A DNA stretch of 64,000 bases from Impatiens glandulifera. Lineage: Eukaryota; Streptophyta; Magnoliopsida; Ericales; Balsaminaceae. Each line of letters begins with the position of its first letter. Position 1 is the first letter of the stretch. Below are positions 24,753 through 35,190 of the stretch, in pieces. The translations under genes and the position numbers were made by a program. Location: NCBI RefSeq assembly GCF_907164915.1, contig NC_061863.1:39281382-39345381 (forward strand), given 5' to 3'. The notes beneath the pieces are model-generated. The model did no database searches. It was not told the DNA's origin and was given only the letters and a program-made list of their open reading frames with translations.

Positions 24753-25217
24753 TTATTTTAGAAAGTATATTTGATCTTGTTTTGCTTTGATATTATCATA
24801 TATACTATGTAACATTTTAGTAAATGGTTCCACAATAAATTCTAGAAAAATATCATGTTTTTGGAAAGTTCCTGTAATATCTTTATTATCAATCATCTTA
24901 ATAGGGTAGATGGTGTTTAAAAATGGGGTTCCAAGTATGACCTGATTTGATATATCTTTAGCAAGTATAAAATTTTGAGAAATGCACTTATTATCAGTAC
25001 ATATATAGGCTTTTGGCAGCTTATATTGGATTTGGAATTTATCCCCACATGCATGCCACAGAGTATGGCTTGTTTTATGAAAATACCTAGTAGGGATTAG
25101 CCCTTCTTGAATAACATTTAAATTTGCTCCGCTATCAACAAGGGCAGTAAATGACCTTGTATAATGATTATCTATTAGGAGAGATATTTTTATGTGCCAT
25201 TTTTGGGATTTAACCAT
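24753..25217 (-). pseudogene. Pararetroviral aspartic protease region
   Basis: Open segment of 154 codons. It shows ALVDSGANLNVI (active-site D-S-G-A) about 30 residues in and ILGTPFL further on, matching the retropepsin fold used by caulimovirids to process the polyprotein. It ends at a stop a few codons before the RT region; more stops follow in the short linker. Upstream (25218-25390) is broken sequence. Confidence 0.7.
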
Positions 25218-25390
25218 TTCTATTGTGGATAAAAAATTTTCTGAGAATATATTTTCTTCAATTTCTGTTTTGTTGCCATTATATTGATTATTTTCGTGAG
25301 TTTATCCTCAAACTTAGTTATCCTAGACTCTTGTATAATATTCTTCTTTTTTAATATCTTAATTTCTTCCTTTAAATTATTAATTTCTTT

Positions 25391-26839
25391 CTAAAGATTT
25401 GTGAGAGTTGTATTCTCTTCTTTGTTTTTAATCTTGTGTCTAAGTTGATTCATTACTTCACTCATAGTGTAAGATTTATTATGATTATTATAATTTAACC
25501 TCTTTTCTTCTGCCTCTTCTTCTTTAGAGGATGAAGTTCCTTCTTCAGAATTAAACTGATATATGATCTGCATTCTTAATTCTAGGTCTTTAATGACTTT
25601 TAATAATTCAAAAGCATGATTTGATGTTAAAACATTAACTTTCATATTTTAAAATTGAGATATGATTCTATATAATTCTGATTTGTCAATATTTTGATCT
25701 AGGTTATTTGTTTCTTTTTTAGGACAATTCAATCCTGATCGGCAAGGCTCACATTCGGAGTCTTCTGATCTTAATTCAGAAATGTTTTCATTATCTAGAT
25801 CATCTATTTCAGAATCACTAATTATTGAATATGAATCAGATTCTTCAGATTCTGAGTTTTGTAAAGTTTGGATTATTAATCTTTTTGTGTCTTCTGGGAT
25901 TTCAAGATTATTAATTTTTTTCTTTGCCCAACAGTATTTTGATGTGTGTCCAAATTTTCCACAATTGTGGCATTTCCTCCTATTTTTGAATTTTTTTGAC
26001 TTGGTTTTAGCCTTTTCTTCCCTCCTCTCATGTTTTATGTATGAGTATTTTTAGGGTGGTTTTCTATATTTGTGAAACTTATTATATTTCACCCTTTTCT
26101 CTTTTCTAGATGTAGGACTATCTATACCAAATTGTTGGCAGAATTGACCTAATTGTTGTCTTTCACTTTGACTATGTCTTTTAATTTGTTGGTTTAACCT
26201 TATTTCATTATATAAGGCTAGCCCTTCTTGTATACAAGTATCTATTAATACACCATATGTATATGTTTCATATGGTATCATTGAATGACTCTTTTTGAGG
26301 TTTCTTCTAACTCTTTCAGCAAATAGGCTAGGAAGGCCGTCTATAAATTTTGATTTCCAATGTACATTATTACATTTCGGGAGTTCCATAACTCTACTTA
26401 GAAAGGTATCTTTATACCATCTAAAATATGAAAGTGTCTTATACCTTAGATTTTGTAATAATGTTCTAATTGTATCACTATTATCACTGAACCTTCCTGT
26501 GAAGTGCTCAATGATGTTAATCGCTAGCGTATAAACCGCATATTCAGTTAGACTATTGTTTTCTTGTTTTACCGTGTTAAGAATAAAATCTCTATTTTCT
26601 TGGGAAAAATAATTATCCCACCAACCTTTTAATTGTCCAGTAAATCCAGCAACAATCATTGTCGCTATTGTTTTATCACTATTTTTACTCTTTTTACAAA
26701 CTGTTGAGTACATTAACATCCTATGTACTGTATTATAAATTTGTTTGTTTGAATATCCATCAATATTCCATTCATATATTTTGTTTCCTGAATAACTAAT
26801 ATCAATTGTATTTGTGTATTCTTCATGTAAAACATCCAT
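25391..26839 (-). pseudogene. Pararetroviral capsid protein with CCHC zinc knuckle
   Basis: One frame interrupted by stops at 26051-26053 and 25649-25651. The first part (262 codons) holds the capsid core with GFTGQLKGWWDNYF, a motif typical of petuvirus/florendovirus-like capsids, and a basic end. The middle holds the zinc knuckle CHNCGKFGHTSKYC (25931-25972, CX2CX4HX4C) followed by an acidic Ser/Glu-rich stretch. The last part (84 codons, 25391-25645) looks coiled-coil with EEEAEEKR. The knuckle binds viral nucleic acid in packaging in this family. Confidence 0.75.
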
Positions 26840-27591
26840 TGGTGTTGGTCTATTATAGTAAAATTTACTCTATATAGGCTTATCAGCCCATTTATCTATT
26901 ATATTAATCTGATCTCTGTTTTCCTTGTCTAAGGTCTTAATACTTAGCTTGCTAAATTTTTCTTCAAGAATTTTTTCAAATTCTTGCATTGGCCTTAGTT
27001 TGAAATCAGATATGATTGGAGGTGGTTGGAAGGTTGGTAAGGCTTCTTTTTCTTTTGGGGTTATTTTTAACGCACCTGGTTGATTTCATTTATTAATTTT
27101 ATTAATTTTTCAATTTTATTTTCTATGGATTGTAATTGTTCTCCTAGAATATTTAGGAACATACTTGTATAATTTTCTTGTTCAAACATATTATTAATAT
27201 GCTTGCATGTTATTGGGAGTGTATCATTTTCAATTAAATTTTTGTATGGAGCGAAATTTATTATTTTCTCTCCCTTTTCAATATGGAAAGGTTGTTGAGG
27301 TGGATATGTCCCTAAATATGTTTTACCTGATATTAATTTAAAAGTTCTTTCAATTACCGAAATATAATTTTTTACATAGGTGCTTATGAACCAAGAAGCA
27401 AAAGGGATTAAAGCATTTTTATCAGTACATAATTCATAAAATTCTTTTTCGAATTGTTTTATTTCTGAAATATGAAAACTTTCAAAAAACCATTTTCTGA
27501 ATTGGGTATAACCCGGATTTTTGAATTCATTAGAGATTATTTTTCTGGCTGGAGAACCAGTATTGAAGTCTATTTTGGGTGTACTAATCAT
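26840..27591 (-). pseudogene. Viral polyprotein linker between movement and capsid regions
   Basis: Open segment 27067-27591 (174 codons), then a frame change at about 27067-27075 into a frame with a proline-rich stretch and a predicted helix. An in-frame stop follows near 26873, just before the capsid frame starts at 26839. No named domain is recognised. The C-terminal part of the first segment (NILGEQLQSIENKIEKL) looks coiled-coil. It lies between movement and capsid domains of the ancestral polyprotein. Confidence 0.55.
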
Positions 27592-27669
27592 CTAAATAGA
27601 AAAGTCCATTTCTGACATTGTCGATTCTGGTCCGTTTAGGGTTTGTGTATTGTTTTCCCTAACAATATT

Positions 27670-28443
27670 TTATCTATTGATATATAATTTTTCTGTAATT
27701 GGAGTTGAATCCTCTGAAAACGTTGTTTCCATTATTTGAGAGGTGGATGCCCTAGAAGGATATTCGACATTGTAATCTAATGGGGAGATATATGATTTAA
27801 TAGAGCCATGTCTTTGTATTGGACATAACTTTAGGTTTGTGTGAAATCTTACTTCGACACTTCCCTCATCATTTTGAGAAATGTCTAATATATTATTATG
27901 ATTCTGGACCTGTGGTTTTACAGGTACAGCTTGTTTTATTCTCCAATTATCTGGGAACGATATTTCTTCCCATTTAATTGGTCTTTTACTAGTAATGTTT
28001 GATTTATCACAATTTGTTTGTATTAAAATTGTTTTATTATTGGGTTTGTCCATTCTTCTACAAAGTGGATTTAAAGTGAATAAGGGTTTATAGTATATTC
28101 TATAACAAACACACATGACTTCTGATCCGGGAGCATAATTATATCCATGTGTTTTAACATTTAATGTTAGATTGTCAGTTATATTTGCATCAGATAAGGA
28201 TAATTGTAAGTTTGGGAAAACGTTAAAATAAACTGGTCCCTGAGCTAAACTGGATTGTATTATTCCCATTAGGGATTGTTTCCAATTTAGATTTCTTCCA
28301 TCTCTTAGAGCTGCCATAAAGCTCTCTGGTAAACCCTCTAAGGTTAAAGGTTTAAATGCAACCTGCACTAGTTCTATATGTAAAAATTTATAGGTTCGTT
28401 TATAATATGCTATATCCATATCCGATAGTAATTTTATTATCAT
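27670..28443 (-). pseudogene. Pararetroviral movement protein region
   Basis: 257-codon open segment with an ATG at 28443. It carries LEGLPESFMAALRDGRN, an aliphatic stretch with GPVYFNVFPNLQLSLSD, and YAPGSEVMCVCYRIYYK, the layout of the 30K-type movement proteins of Caulimoviridae (MP family). Such proteins widen plasmodesmata for cell-to-cell spread. The C-terminal third is hydrophilic and less conserved. A stop at its end separates it from the next segment, so the original polyprotein is broken here. Confidence 0.75.
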
Positions 28444-28521
28444 ATCACTATTATCTAGTGAACTGACTCTTCAGTAGTTTTTACTACTTGTTTTAAACCC
28501 ATTTTTTCAAATGTTCCTAGT

Positions 28522-28529
28522 TGATACCA
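28522..28529 (-). promoter_or_regulatory. Met-tRNA primer-binding site of pararetrovirus
   Basis: TGGTATCA on minus, the first eight nucleotides of the usual initiator-tRNA-Met complement, after which the match stops. It lies about 80 nt before the movement-protein ATG and exactly at the edge of viral sequence, next to the microsatellite. The copy therefore appears linearised at the reverse-transcription start point. Confidence 0.6.
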
Positions 28530-28532
28530 TTA

Positions 28533-28563
<31 letters not shown>

Positions 28564-28575
28564 AGATATATAGAT
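28530..28575. repeat. (TA)n / (GATATA)n microsatellite
   Basis: TA run grading into TAGATA units, directly abutting the viral primer site. TA-rich simple repeats are a reported landing place for endogenous florendoviruses (from memory). Confidence 0.9.
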
Positions 28576-29820
28576 TCACTTAAAAAAGAAGAAGATAAAA
28601 TTCATAAAAAAAGTATATTTAGTTAGAGAAATCGTCGAATTTTTTCAATAATAGTAGTCGTTCAATACATATCGACCACAATACTATTATTATGACGTTT
28701 TTAGAAAGTTGTTAGTGTTAATCATTTTTTTCTAACGTTAATCATCGGGAATTAATCATTATATATATTACACTAATACGAATAATAATAAGTGAAAATA
28801 TTAATCAAACCGTTCCACGGATACGCTTACTAAAATAAAATAAATATACAAAATCTAATAAAAGATAATAATACTGGATTAAAAAAACAAATTTATAAAT
28901 TTAAAACTAAATAGTTAAAGAAAAATTAGGTTAAAAAAAATGAAAACTTAAATTAATTAAATTTTAAATAAGAAAAAACTAACTATATATAAATAAAAAA
29001 ATATGAAAGTCTAATCAGTAAAGTCTAATTTTGTAAGAATATAGGAAAAAGAAAATAAAACATGAAAATAATAAAAGAAAATACAAAATCACCGCAAAAC
29101 AAATTATAAGTGAATAGACACTCGATAAGACAATTATAGAATATTAATGCCTATAAATCGTTTTGAAAGAATAAATAATATATCAATTTATTTAATGAAA
29201 TACCGAACCAAATTAATATAATTGTTTAAACTTATTTTTGAATATTAATTTATATTTTTTTATAAAATTTTAAAATAATTTAAAATTAGTTTAAAATTAA
29301 AAAATATAAAAGACTATTTTATCCTTATATTTATATAAACTATTATTTTCATTTTTATCTTATAAGTAATTTATATTATTAATTATATTGAAATTAATAA
29401 AAAAATAATATATAATTATCATATAAATATAGCTTTAAAATAAATAAAACTATTATATAATTTACATTATTTTATATATAATTCTTTATACTTTAACTTA
29501 TATAAATAAATTTTATTTATATATTAATTAAAATTAATGTATTATTAAAAATATTTGTATATTAGAAAATATTATTTGTATAAAATAAAATATTAATAAT
29601 AATTATTTTAATAAAATTAGAATGTTATAATTATGAATTAGTTTAACAAATAAATTATATAGATATAAATTATATAGATATAAATTATATTATATTTTAA
29701 AATATAATAAAGAAAATAAAATTGTATTAATTTTTATAAAACAAAGGGTGAGTCCAATGTTTGGTCATTGACCTCCCCATTACGGTTTAACCCCAAAGCA
29801 AACTTGACAAAGCCAGATAT
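28576..29820. other. AT-rich intergenic DNA
   Basis: No gene seen. There is a small triplication of ATATAGATATAAATT near 29655-29690; otherwise simple AT-rich sequence leading to the MULE insertion site. Confidence 0.5.
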
Positions 29821-29829
29821 GTTAAACAT
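29821..29829. repeat. 9-bp target-site duplication, left copy
   Basis: GTTAAACAT, repeated exactly at 38343-38351. Nine base pairs is the diagnostic target duplication length of Mutator-like elements. Confidence 0.9.
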
Positions 29830-29938
29830 GAGAAATGATAATATCAACGAATGACTAGCGAAAGCAAGACCAAGAATCCTACGTGGCCTTGCCAGCTAGG
29901 AGAGAGAAAAAAAAATTAAAAAAATTAAAACGTTTCAG
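29830..29938 (+). repeat. MULE left terminal inverted repeat
   Basis: About 105 bp matching the reverse of 38238-38342, with the best-conserved part AATCCTACGTGGCCTTGCCA and CTAGGAGAGAGAAA, ending at TTAAAACGTTTC. The first 30 bp are more diverged. The tract includes an A-rich spacer of different length at each end. Confidence 0.9.
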
Positions 29939-30235
29939 CTCCTCTTTCTTCATTCTTCTTCCCTCTCTTTCTTCTTTTAATTTATCACATCCGGCGAACG
30001 AACCGGCGTCTTCTCTGGCGATTTATCACTCCGGCATCCCGACTTCTACTTTCTTCTTTCGCTCGAAAATGGTAAGACACTTCTCATTCTTTAATATTTC
30101 AGTTTCAGAATCGTCCGCCTTCGTGTTCATTTCGTAATATTTTCTTTTCAGGCTGGTGTTTCAGGTAAATCTCCATGCAAGGCCCCAAGATCTCCAAGGA
30201 CAAGGTAAATAAGACATCTTCTATTTTAGAATCGT

Positions 30236-30312
30236 AGGGTTAGGGTTTTGCGGTTAGGGTCAGGGTTTTGCAGTTAGGGTTAGGGTTTCAGGGTTTAGGG
30301 TTAGGGTATTGC
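30236..30312 (+). repeat. Telomere-like TTTAGGG-type repeats in ULP-like intron
   Basis: Irregular GGTTAGGGTTTTG, GGTTAGGGTTTCAGGG and TTTAGGGTTAGGG units just after exon 2. Plant telomere repeat is TTTAGGG; short interstitial tracts and telo-boxes are common in 5' introns and promoters of housekeeping genes. Here the tract lies in the first part of the long second intron. Confidence 0.75.
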
Positions 30313-30421
30313 TGCATTATGGTTCTCGAAACAAAGTTTTCGTTACCCGAAAGTCTGATTTAATTGTGTATGGTTGAATTATGGTTAGCCAAAACTAAAT
30401 TTATTGGGTATTTGCTGAATT

Positions 30422-30957
30422 TAGGGACCCGAAATAGGCTGTTATGGGTCCAGAAAGTGGGATAACTTCATGTTTGGCTGAATTTAGGGTCCCAAAAGAG
30501 TGATTTCGGGACCCGAAATAGGCTGTTATGGGTCCCGAAAGTGGGATAACTTCATGTTTGGCTGAATTTAGGGTCCCGAAAGTGTGGTTACGGGACCCGA
30601 AATAGGCTGTTTCGGGACCTGAAAGTTGGATTACTTAATGTTTGGCTGAATTTAGGGTCCCGAAAGTGTGTTTCGGGACTCGAAATGGATGGTTTCGGGA
30701 CCCGAAAGTTGGATGACTTAATGTTTGGCTGAATTTAGGGTCCCGAAAGTGTGTTTCGGGACCCGAAATGGATGGTTTCGGGACCCGAAAGTTGGATTAC
30801 TTAATGTTTGGCTGAATTTAGGGTCCCGAAAGTGTGTTTCGGGACCTGAAATGGATGGTTTCGGGACCCGAAATGGATGGTTTCGGGACCCGAAATGGTG
30901 GTTTCGGGACCCGAAAGGGTGCTTCAGGACCCGAAATGGATGGTTTCGGGACCCGAA
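30422..30957 (+). repeat. Palindrome array A (intron 2 of ULP-like gene)
   Basis: Repeated GGTTTCGGGACCCGAAATGG-like units around the odd palindrome TTTCGGGACCCGAAA (reverse complement differs only at the central base). The proximal part has longer units joined by a TGTTTGGCTGAATTTAGGGTC spacer; the distal part has tight 20-25-bp units. It fills most of the intron and ends about 60 bp before the acceptor at 31019. Confidence 0.95.
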
Positions 30958-33143
30958 TTGCTTCATTTAAGTGATTATTTGCTTCATGCCTTTTAAATGT
31001 TTATCATTTGTTGTTGTAGGGCAAATAAACGTAAAAGTATTGTCCAAGAATCAGCTCCCAATCCAGCTCCCAAAGCAGCTTCCAAAGCAGTTCCCAAATC
31101 CCCTAGAGCAACAGCTCCCAATGCAGCTCCCAAATCAGTTCCAAAATCCCCTAGAGCAACAGCTCCCAAAGCAGCCCCCCACAACTTATTTTTAACTAGG
31201 ACATCGTCTAGTGGCCTTTTCAATCTTCTTCAAATGCTGTCTAAGGAACAAAAAGATGCTGTGAAGTCAATAGGCTTTGGCGCTCTACTTTCATTATCGC
31301 TTTCAAAATGCCCCGGGGAGATCTCTCGTTATCTAGTCAGAAAGTTTGACTGCAATAAATGTTCATTCACCCTAGAGAATGGCGAGGAAGTGAAAATCGA
31401 AGAAGAGGACGTTCATATGGTATTGGGTCTCCCCAGAGGGGAGCAGGATATTGTAGAATATCAGAATAACGAGATTGATGACAAGTTGAAGGCATTTAGG
31501 ACTCGATGGGGTAACCTCGATAATGGCGCTCCTTTAGCGACTGCTATGCCGATCAAAATCATTGAGAACAAAGCTGCTGACAACAATTTCAAGATAGACT
31601 TCGTATTATTTGTTGTCAGTTGCTTTCTCTAGTGTGATCACCTAGGTAACCTATCCAGGTATATCTCATTTCTATTTTTTTCAATTGCATGACAACAAAT
31701 TTGTATTGTTAAATAATCCTCAAATATGTTTTTTTCATTTGCAGGTATAGAATTCTGAAATCTATTTCAGATGTTGACAATATCAAGAAGTTCAATTGGT
31801 GCAAATTTGTACTTGAAAGATTAGTTCAATCATGCGCAAAAGTGAAGCAGAATGAAAAACGACATTTCCAAGGACCACATACGTTCTTTATCGTAAGTTA
31901 TCACTAATTCATTTTCATGTTTTCAAAAATATTTAGTTTTAACATATGTATGTTTTCAGCTATGCTACGTGTATAGGGTGAGCAACCCTGAACTGGGAGG
32001 AGTTACTAAGCGACGATTTCCTATATTGTCATGTTGGAATGACACAACGTTGAAGTTTAGGCTGGATACAGAGTTGGATAATGGAGGATTCGGACGTGGA
32101 AGCGTTCTGGGACGCATTCCACTACCCGGGATGTGGGATGAGAGCGACGACGAGGATAATGATTTCAGAGAGAACGAGGAGGAGGAGAACGAGGAGGATG
32201 ATATTGATGGGGGTGTCTCAGACCCCAAAGGCAGTGGCGGCAGCAGCAACAGAACCTAGGAATAGGTCACCACCTCTGAACACAGCTCCGGATGAGGTCG
32301 GAATAACATTTACAGAGAATTTGGTGTGCGTTACGAAATGTACAGTGATGCTTGAAAAAGCCATGAGAAAAATGGAATCTTTAAGTTCAGGCTGGGATGC
32401 AACACCATTGTATGACAACGCCATGCACATCATTTACAGAGCAATGGACAAGAATAAACTTTTCAGGGATGCCATGCATAAATACTTCAAGGATCAAACA
32501 CCTTCTGAAGCACAGTGTGACAAAGATGCTGCTGACAAGGAGGTGGGTCTTGATGAGGCCGGTGACAAGGAGCCTGCTCAAAATGACGGTGGTCTTGATG
32601 AGGCCGCTGACAAGGAGGTGGGTCTTGATGAGGCCGGCGACAAGGAGCCTGCTGCTCAAAATGATGAGGGGTATCACACAGAGGACGATGGAAAAGAGGT
32701 GCCTCCAAGAAAAAGAAGGAAAAATCCCGTGCGACAAATGAAAGTTCCAGCAAACCTTAAATCTCCATATATGACGCAGGACAAGCCGAAGAACTTCGAG
32801 TCTGCCCAAGCAGGATATGAATTGCTGGTTCAAAAAGAGGGTGGTGAAGAAGTTCCTCTATCGGTGTTCAAAGGAAAAAAATTTGTCATCAAAAAACCTA
32901 AAAAAATCCCCTCGAAGTCATGAAAATTCCACCACGCCTTCAAATGTCAATATTTGATGCAGAACAAAAAAAGAAATAAAGTTTTCTTCGATTTTGTCAA
33001 TATAGGTGACAAGGATGAGATCGTTTTGGGAATGGTTTTTGACAATAAAGCTGATGAGGATGCGAGGTAAATCAATCTTTCTTAGTTCATTTGTTTTTGT
33101 CATGAAAGTTGAATTCTTATGTGTATTCTTTATGTGTTTGGCT

Positions 33144-33290
33144 GTTTCGGGTCCCGAAAGTGTGGTTTCGGGACCTGAAAGTGTGGTTTCGGGACCTGAA
33201 AGGGGTGTTTCTTGTCCCGAAATGGTGGTTTAGGGACCCGAAATGGATGGTTTCGGGACCCGAAACGGGTGGTTTCGGGACCCAAATTGG
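33144..33290 (+). repeat. Palindrome array B (intron 5 of ULP-like gene)
   Basis: Seven or so units of TTTCGGGACCTGAAAGTGTGG or TTTCGGGACCCGAAATGG type between exon 5 (ends 33066) and exon 6 (starts 33329). Same orientation as array A. Some units carry CCTGAAA, which is CCCGAAA after a CG-to-TG change. Confidence 0.93.
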
Positions 33291-34444
33291 GTTTTTTTTA
33301 ACTTCATTTCTTCTTTATGTGGTTTCAGGAAGGAAGTAGTGTATGTATCCGAGCATACCAATATCAACATAGAGCAATTTCAATCCATGAAAAATAGATG
33401 CCATGTTGAAAGTGGTATTATTGATGCTTGGGCAAACGTTATCACACTGCACTGCAAAATGGCCTCCGAAGCGAAAATCGTTTTTTCAACAGTCCTTACG
33501 GTAAGTCTCTATATCTTTCATTATTGTATAAACCAATTGTCTTATTGTCATGTTGATTTAATTTGCAGGACTTTTGGAGAACGAAAGAGCTTTTTATTGA
33601 TAGACTGATTGAAGAAATGAGAATTTTCCAAATAACACCCGAAGACATGAAAACTACTAATCTGGTAAGTTCAATATGCTTATATTAAATACTTATTCTT
33701 GCTCATATATGTCATCTGATTCTTGGTCATAATTTTGCAGATATTTTTCCCAATTTTATACGAAAGTCATTATTATGTTGTTGTCATCAACATTGCGAGG
33801 AAAGTAATTGAAGTCCTCGACAATCTACCACTGGACCCAGATATAGAATGGGAACATAAATATGTTACAATTCGGAAACTGGTATTGTTGAAGTGTTTTT
33901 TACACATAATGTATGTTAAAGTGTTTATGTTTATTAACTTCTTTTGTAAAACAGGTTGAAAACGTTGTGGAGTACTTCAATACTATCGACCAAGAGATTT
34001 CAACCCAAATTGCCCAATTCCCGGTCAATGTTTTAAATTTACATTGGCAAGACAGTTCAAATAAAACGGATTGCGGAATATACTGCATGAGACATATTCA
34101 TACTTACAATGGCAATGCAGATTGGGAATGTGCTATAAGCCAAAAAAATGTAAGTTAAATATTTTCACATTTTATTTGTTTCACAAATCTTTAATAAATA
34201 ACCGGTGAATTATCATTTTTTTAGGCAAAGGGAATGATTGAAGCTTTGCGAGCCAAATACACCGCAATGATCATCCGTTCAAGTTTGAACCGAAATCTGA
34301 GGAACCTCTTAATTAAGTATCTGGAAATTTTAAAAGAAGTTTGTCCTGAAACATATAACTTGTATAAACCAAGTATAAGCCAAGTATAAATTTTTTGTCT
34401 TCAATTATTTTCTAGTCTTCAATTATAGTATGAGTTAAAAAACA

Positions 34445-34665
34445 AGAAACAAGTATAATATGAGTTGAAAATGCCATTTCGGGACAAAAACATGTATAAT
34501 ATGAGTTGAAAATGCCATTTCGTGACAAGAAACAAGTATAATATGAGTTGAAAATGCCATTTCGGGACAAAAACAAGTATAATATGAGTTGAAAATGCCA
34601 TTTCGTGACAAGAAAACAAGTATAATATGAGTTGAAAATGCCATTTCGTGACAAGAAACGTGTGG
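34445..34665. repeat. 44-bp tandem repeat beyond ULP-like gene
   Basis: Five copies of AAGTATAATATGAGTTGAAA plus ATGCCATTTCGGGACAA or a TTTCGTGACAAG variant. Each unit keeps half of the palindrome (TTTCGGGAC), so it seems to be a hybrid between the 3' end of the ULP-like gene (its last codons include CCAAGTATAA) and the palindrome unit. Confidence 0.85.
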
Positions 34666-35036
34666 TTTCGGGACCAGAAATGAATGGTTTAGGGACCCGA
34701 AATGGATGGTTTCGGGACCCGAAAATGGATGGTTTCGGGACCTGAAAAGTTGTTTCGGGACCCGAAAAGTTGTTTCGGGACAAGAAACGTGTGGTTTCGG
34801 GACCCGAATAGTTGTTTCGGGACCCGAAAAATTGTTTCGAGACCCGAAATGGGTGGTTTCGGGACCTGAAATGTAGTTTCGGGACCCGAAAAGTAGTTTC
34901 GGGACCCGAAATGGATTGTTTTGGGACCTGAAATGGATGGTTTCGGGACCCGAAAAGTTATTTCGGGACCCGAAATGGATGGTTTCGGGACCCGAAAAGT
35001 TGTTTCGGGACAAGAAACGTGTGGTTTCGGGACAAG
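34666..35036. repeat. Palindrome array C (between convergent genes)
   Basis: Tightly packed TTTCGGGACCCGAAA units with short spacers (ATGGATGG, AGTTG, AGTAG, ATGTAG). It lies between the ULP-like stop (34389) and the transposase stop (35190). Spurious ORFs with FGSRN/VPKP repeats run through it. Confidence 0.95.
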
Positions 35037-35037
35037 A

Positions 35038-35190
35038 ACATTATCAAATAAGTACTATCTTCGTTAAAGATATGATAAAAAAGTAAAAATATTCAAAGTG
35101 ACAACAACATTATCAAATAAGTACTCTCTTCGTTAAAGATATGATAAAAATGTAAAAATATTCAAAGTGACAACATGATCAAATAAATAC
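35038..35190. repeat. 67-bp tandem repeat at transposase 3' end
   Basis: Two full copies and one partial copy of a unit containing TATCAAATAAGTACTATCTT and AAAGATATGATAAAAA. The partial copy runs into the transposase stop codon (TAG at 35190-35192 on minus), so the last codons sit in the founding unit. Confidence 0.85.

Larger units (their letters stand above)
21550..28530 (-). mobile_element. Endogenous pararetrovirus (Caulimoviridae), near genome length
   Basis: About 7.0 kb of minus-strand viral sequence in this order: Met-tRNA primer site, movement protein, capsid with CCHC knuckle, aspartic protease, reverse transcriptase, RNase H, extra downstream ORF region, TATA box, poly(A) signal. 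No integrase or LTR is present, which separates it from retrotransposons. The order MP-CP-PR-RT-RH in nearly one reading frame plus a downstream ORF fits petuvirus or florendovirus-like endogenous viruses; I cannot choose between them by eye. All main regions contain stops or frameshifts, so this copy is defective. One end abuts a (TA)n/GATATA microsatellite. The lower-coordinate boundary (about 21550) is approximate. Confidence 0.85.
30069..34389 (+). pseudogene. ULP-like (C48) cysteine peptidase gene of MULE, decayed
   Basis: Ten exons by GT-AG sites with consistent phases: 30069-30071, 30152-30204, 31020-31658, 31745-31892, 31960-33066, 33329-33500, 33569-33664, 33741-33881, 33955-34149, 34225-34389. 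Exon 3 encodes Pro/Ala/Lys repeats, then LQMLSKEQKDAVKSIGFG and EDVHMVLGLPRG, typical of plant transposon ULP-like proteins. Exon 5 is acidic with tandem LDEAGDKEPA units. Exons 6-10 encode the Ulp1 fold, with ESHYYVVVIN (His), VLDNLP (Asp) and WQDSSNKTDCGIYCMRH (Gln and Cys) all kept. ULP1 enzymes remove SUMO; the substrate of transposon copies is unknown. Lesions: TAG at 31630-31632 with homologous sequence continuing, a frame change at about 32215-32260, and TGA at 32921-32923. Two introns hold palindrome arrays. An intact relative may exist elsewhere. Confidence 0.8.

Noticed and set aside
29883..30137. ORF inside the left MULE terminal repeat, with a counterpart at 38035-38289 on minus
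   Set aside because: Both begin with GTG, not ATG, and reflect the inverted repeat itself. The real gene start is ATG 30069.
30718..30970. ORFs on both strands with FGSRN/FRDPK repeats (also 33006-33339, 34412-35013, 37423-37869)
   Set aside because: Translations of the TTTCGGGACCCGAAA arrays. The palindrome makes both strands open; no independent gene is supported.
32218..32833. Several minus-strand ORFs opposite exon 5 of the ULP-like gene
   Set aside because: Shadows of the acidic repeat-rich exon; the plus-strand frame has consistent splice phases and homology.
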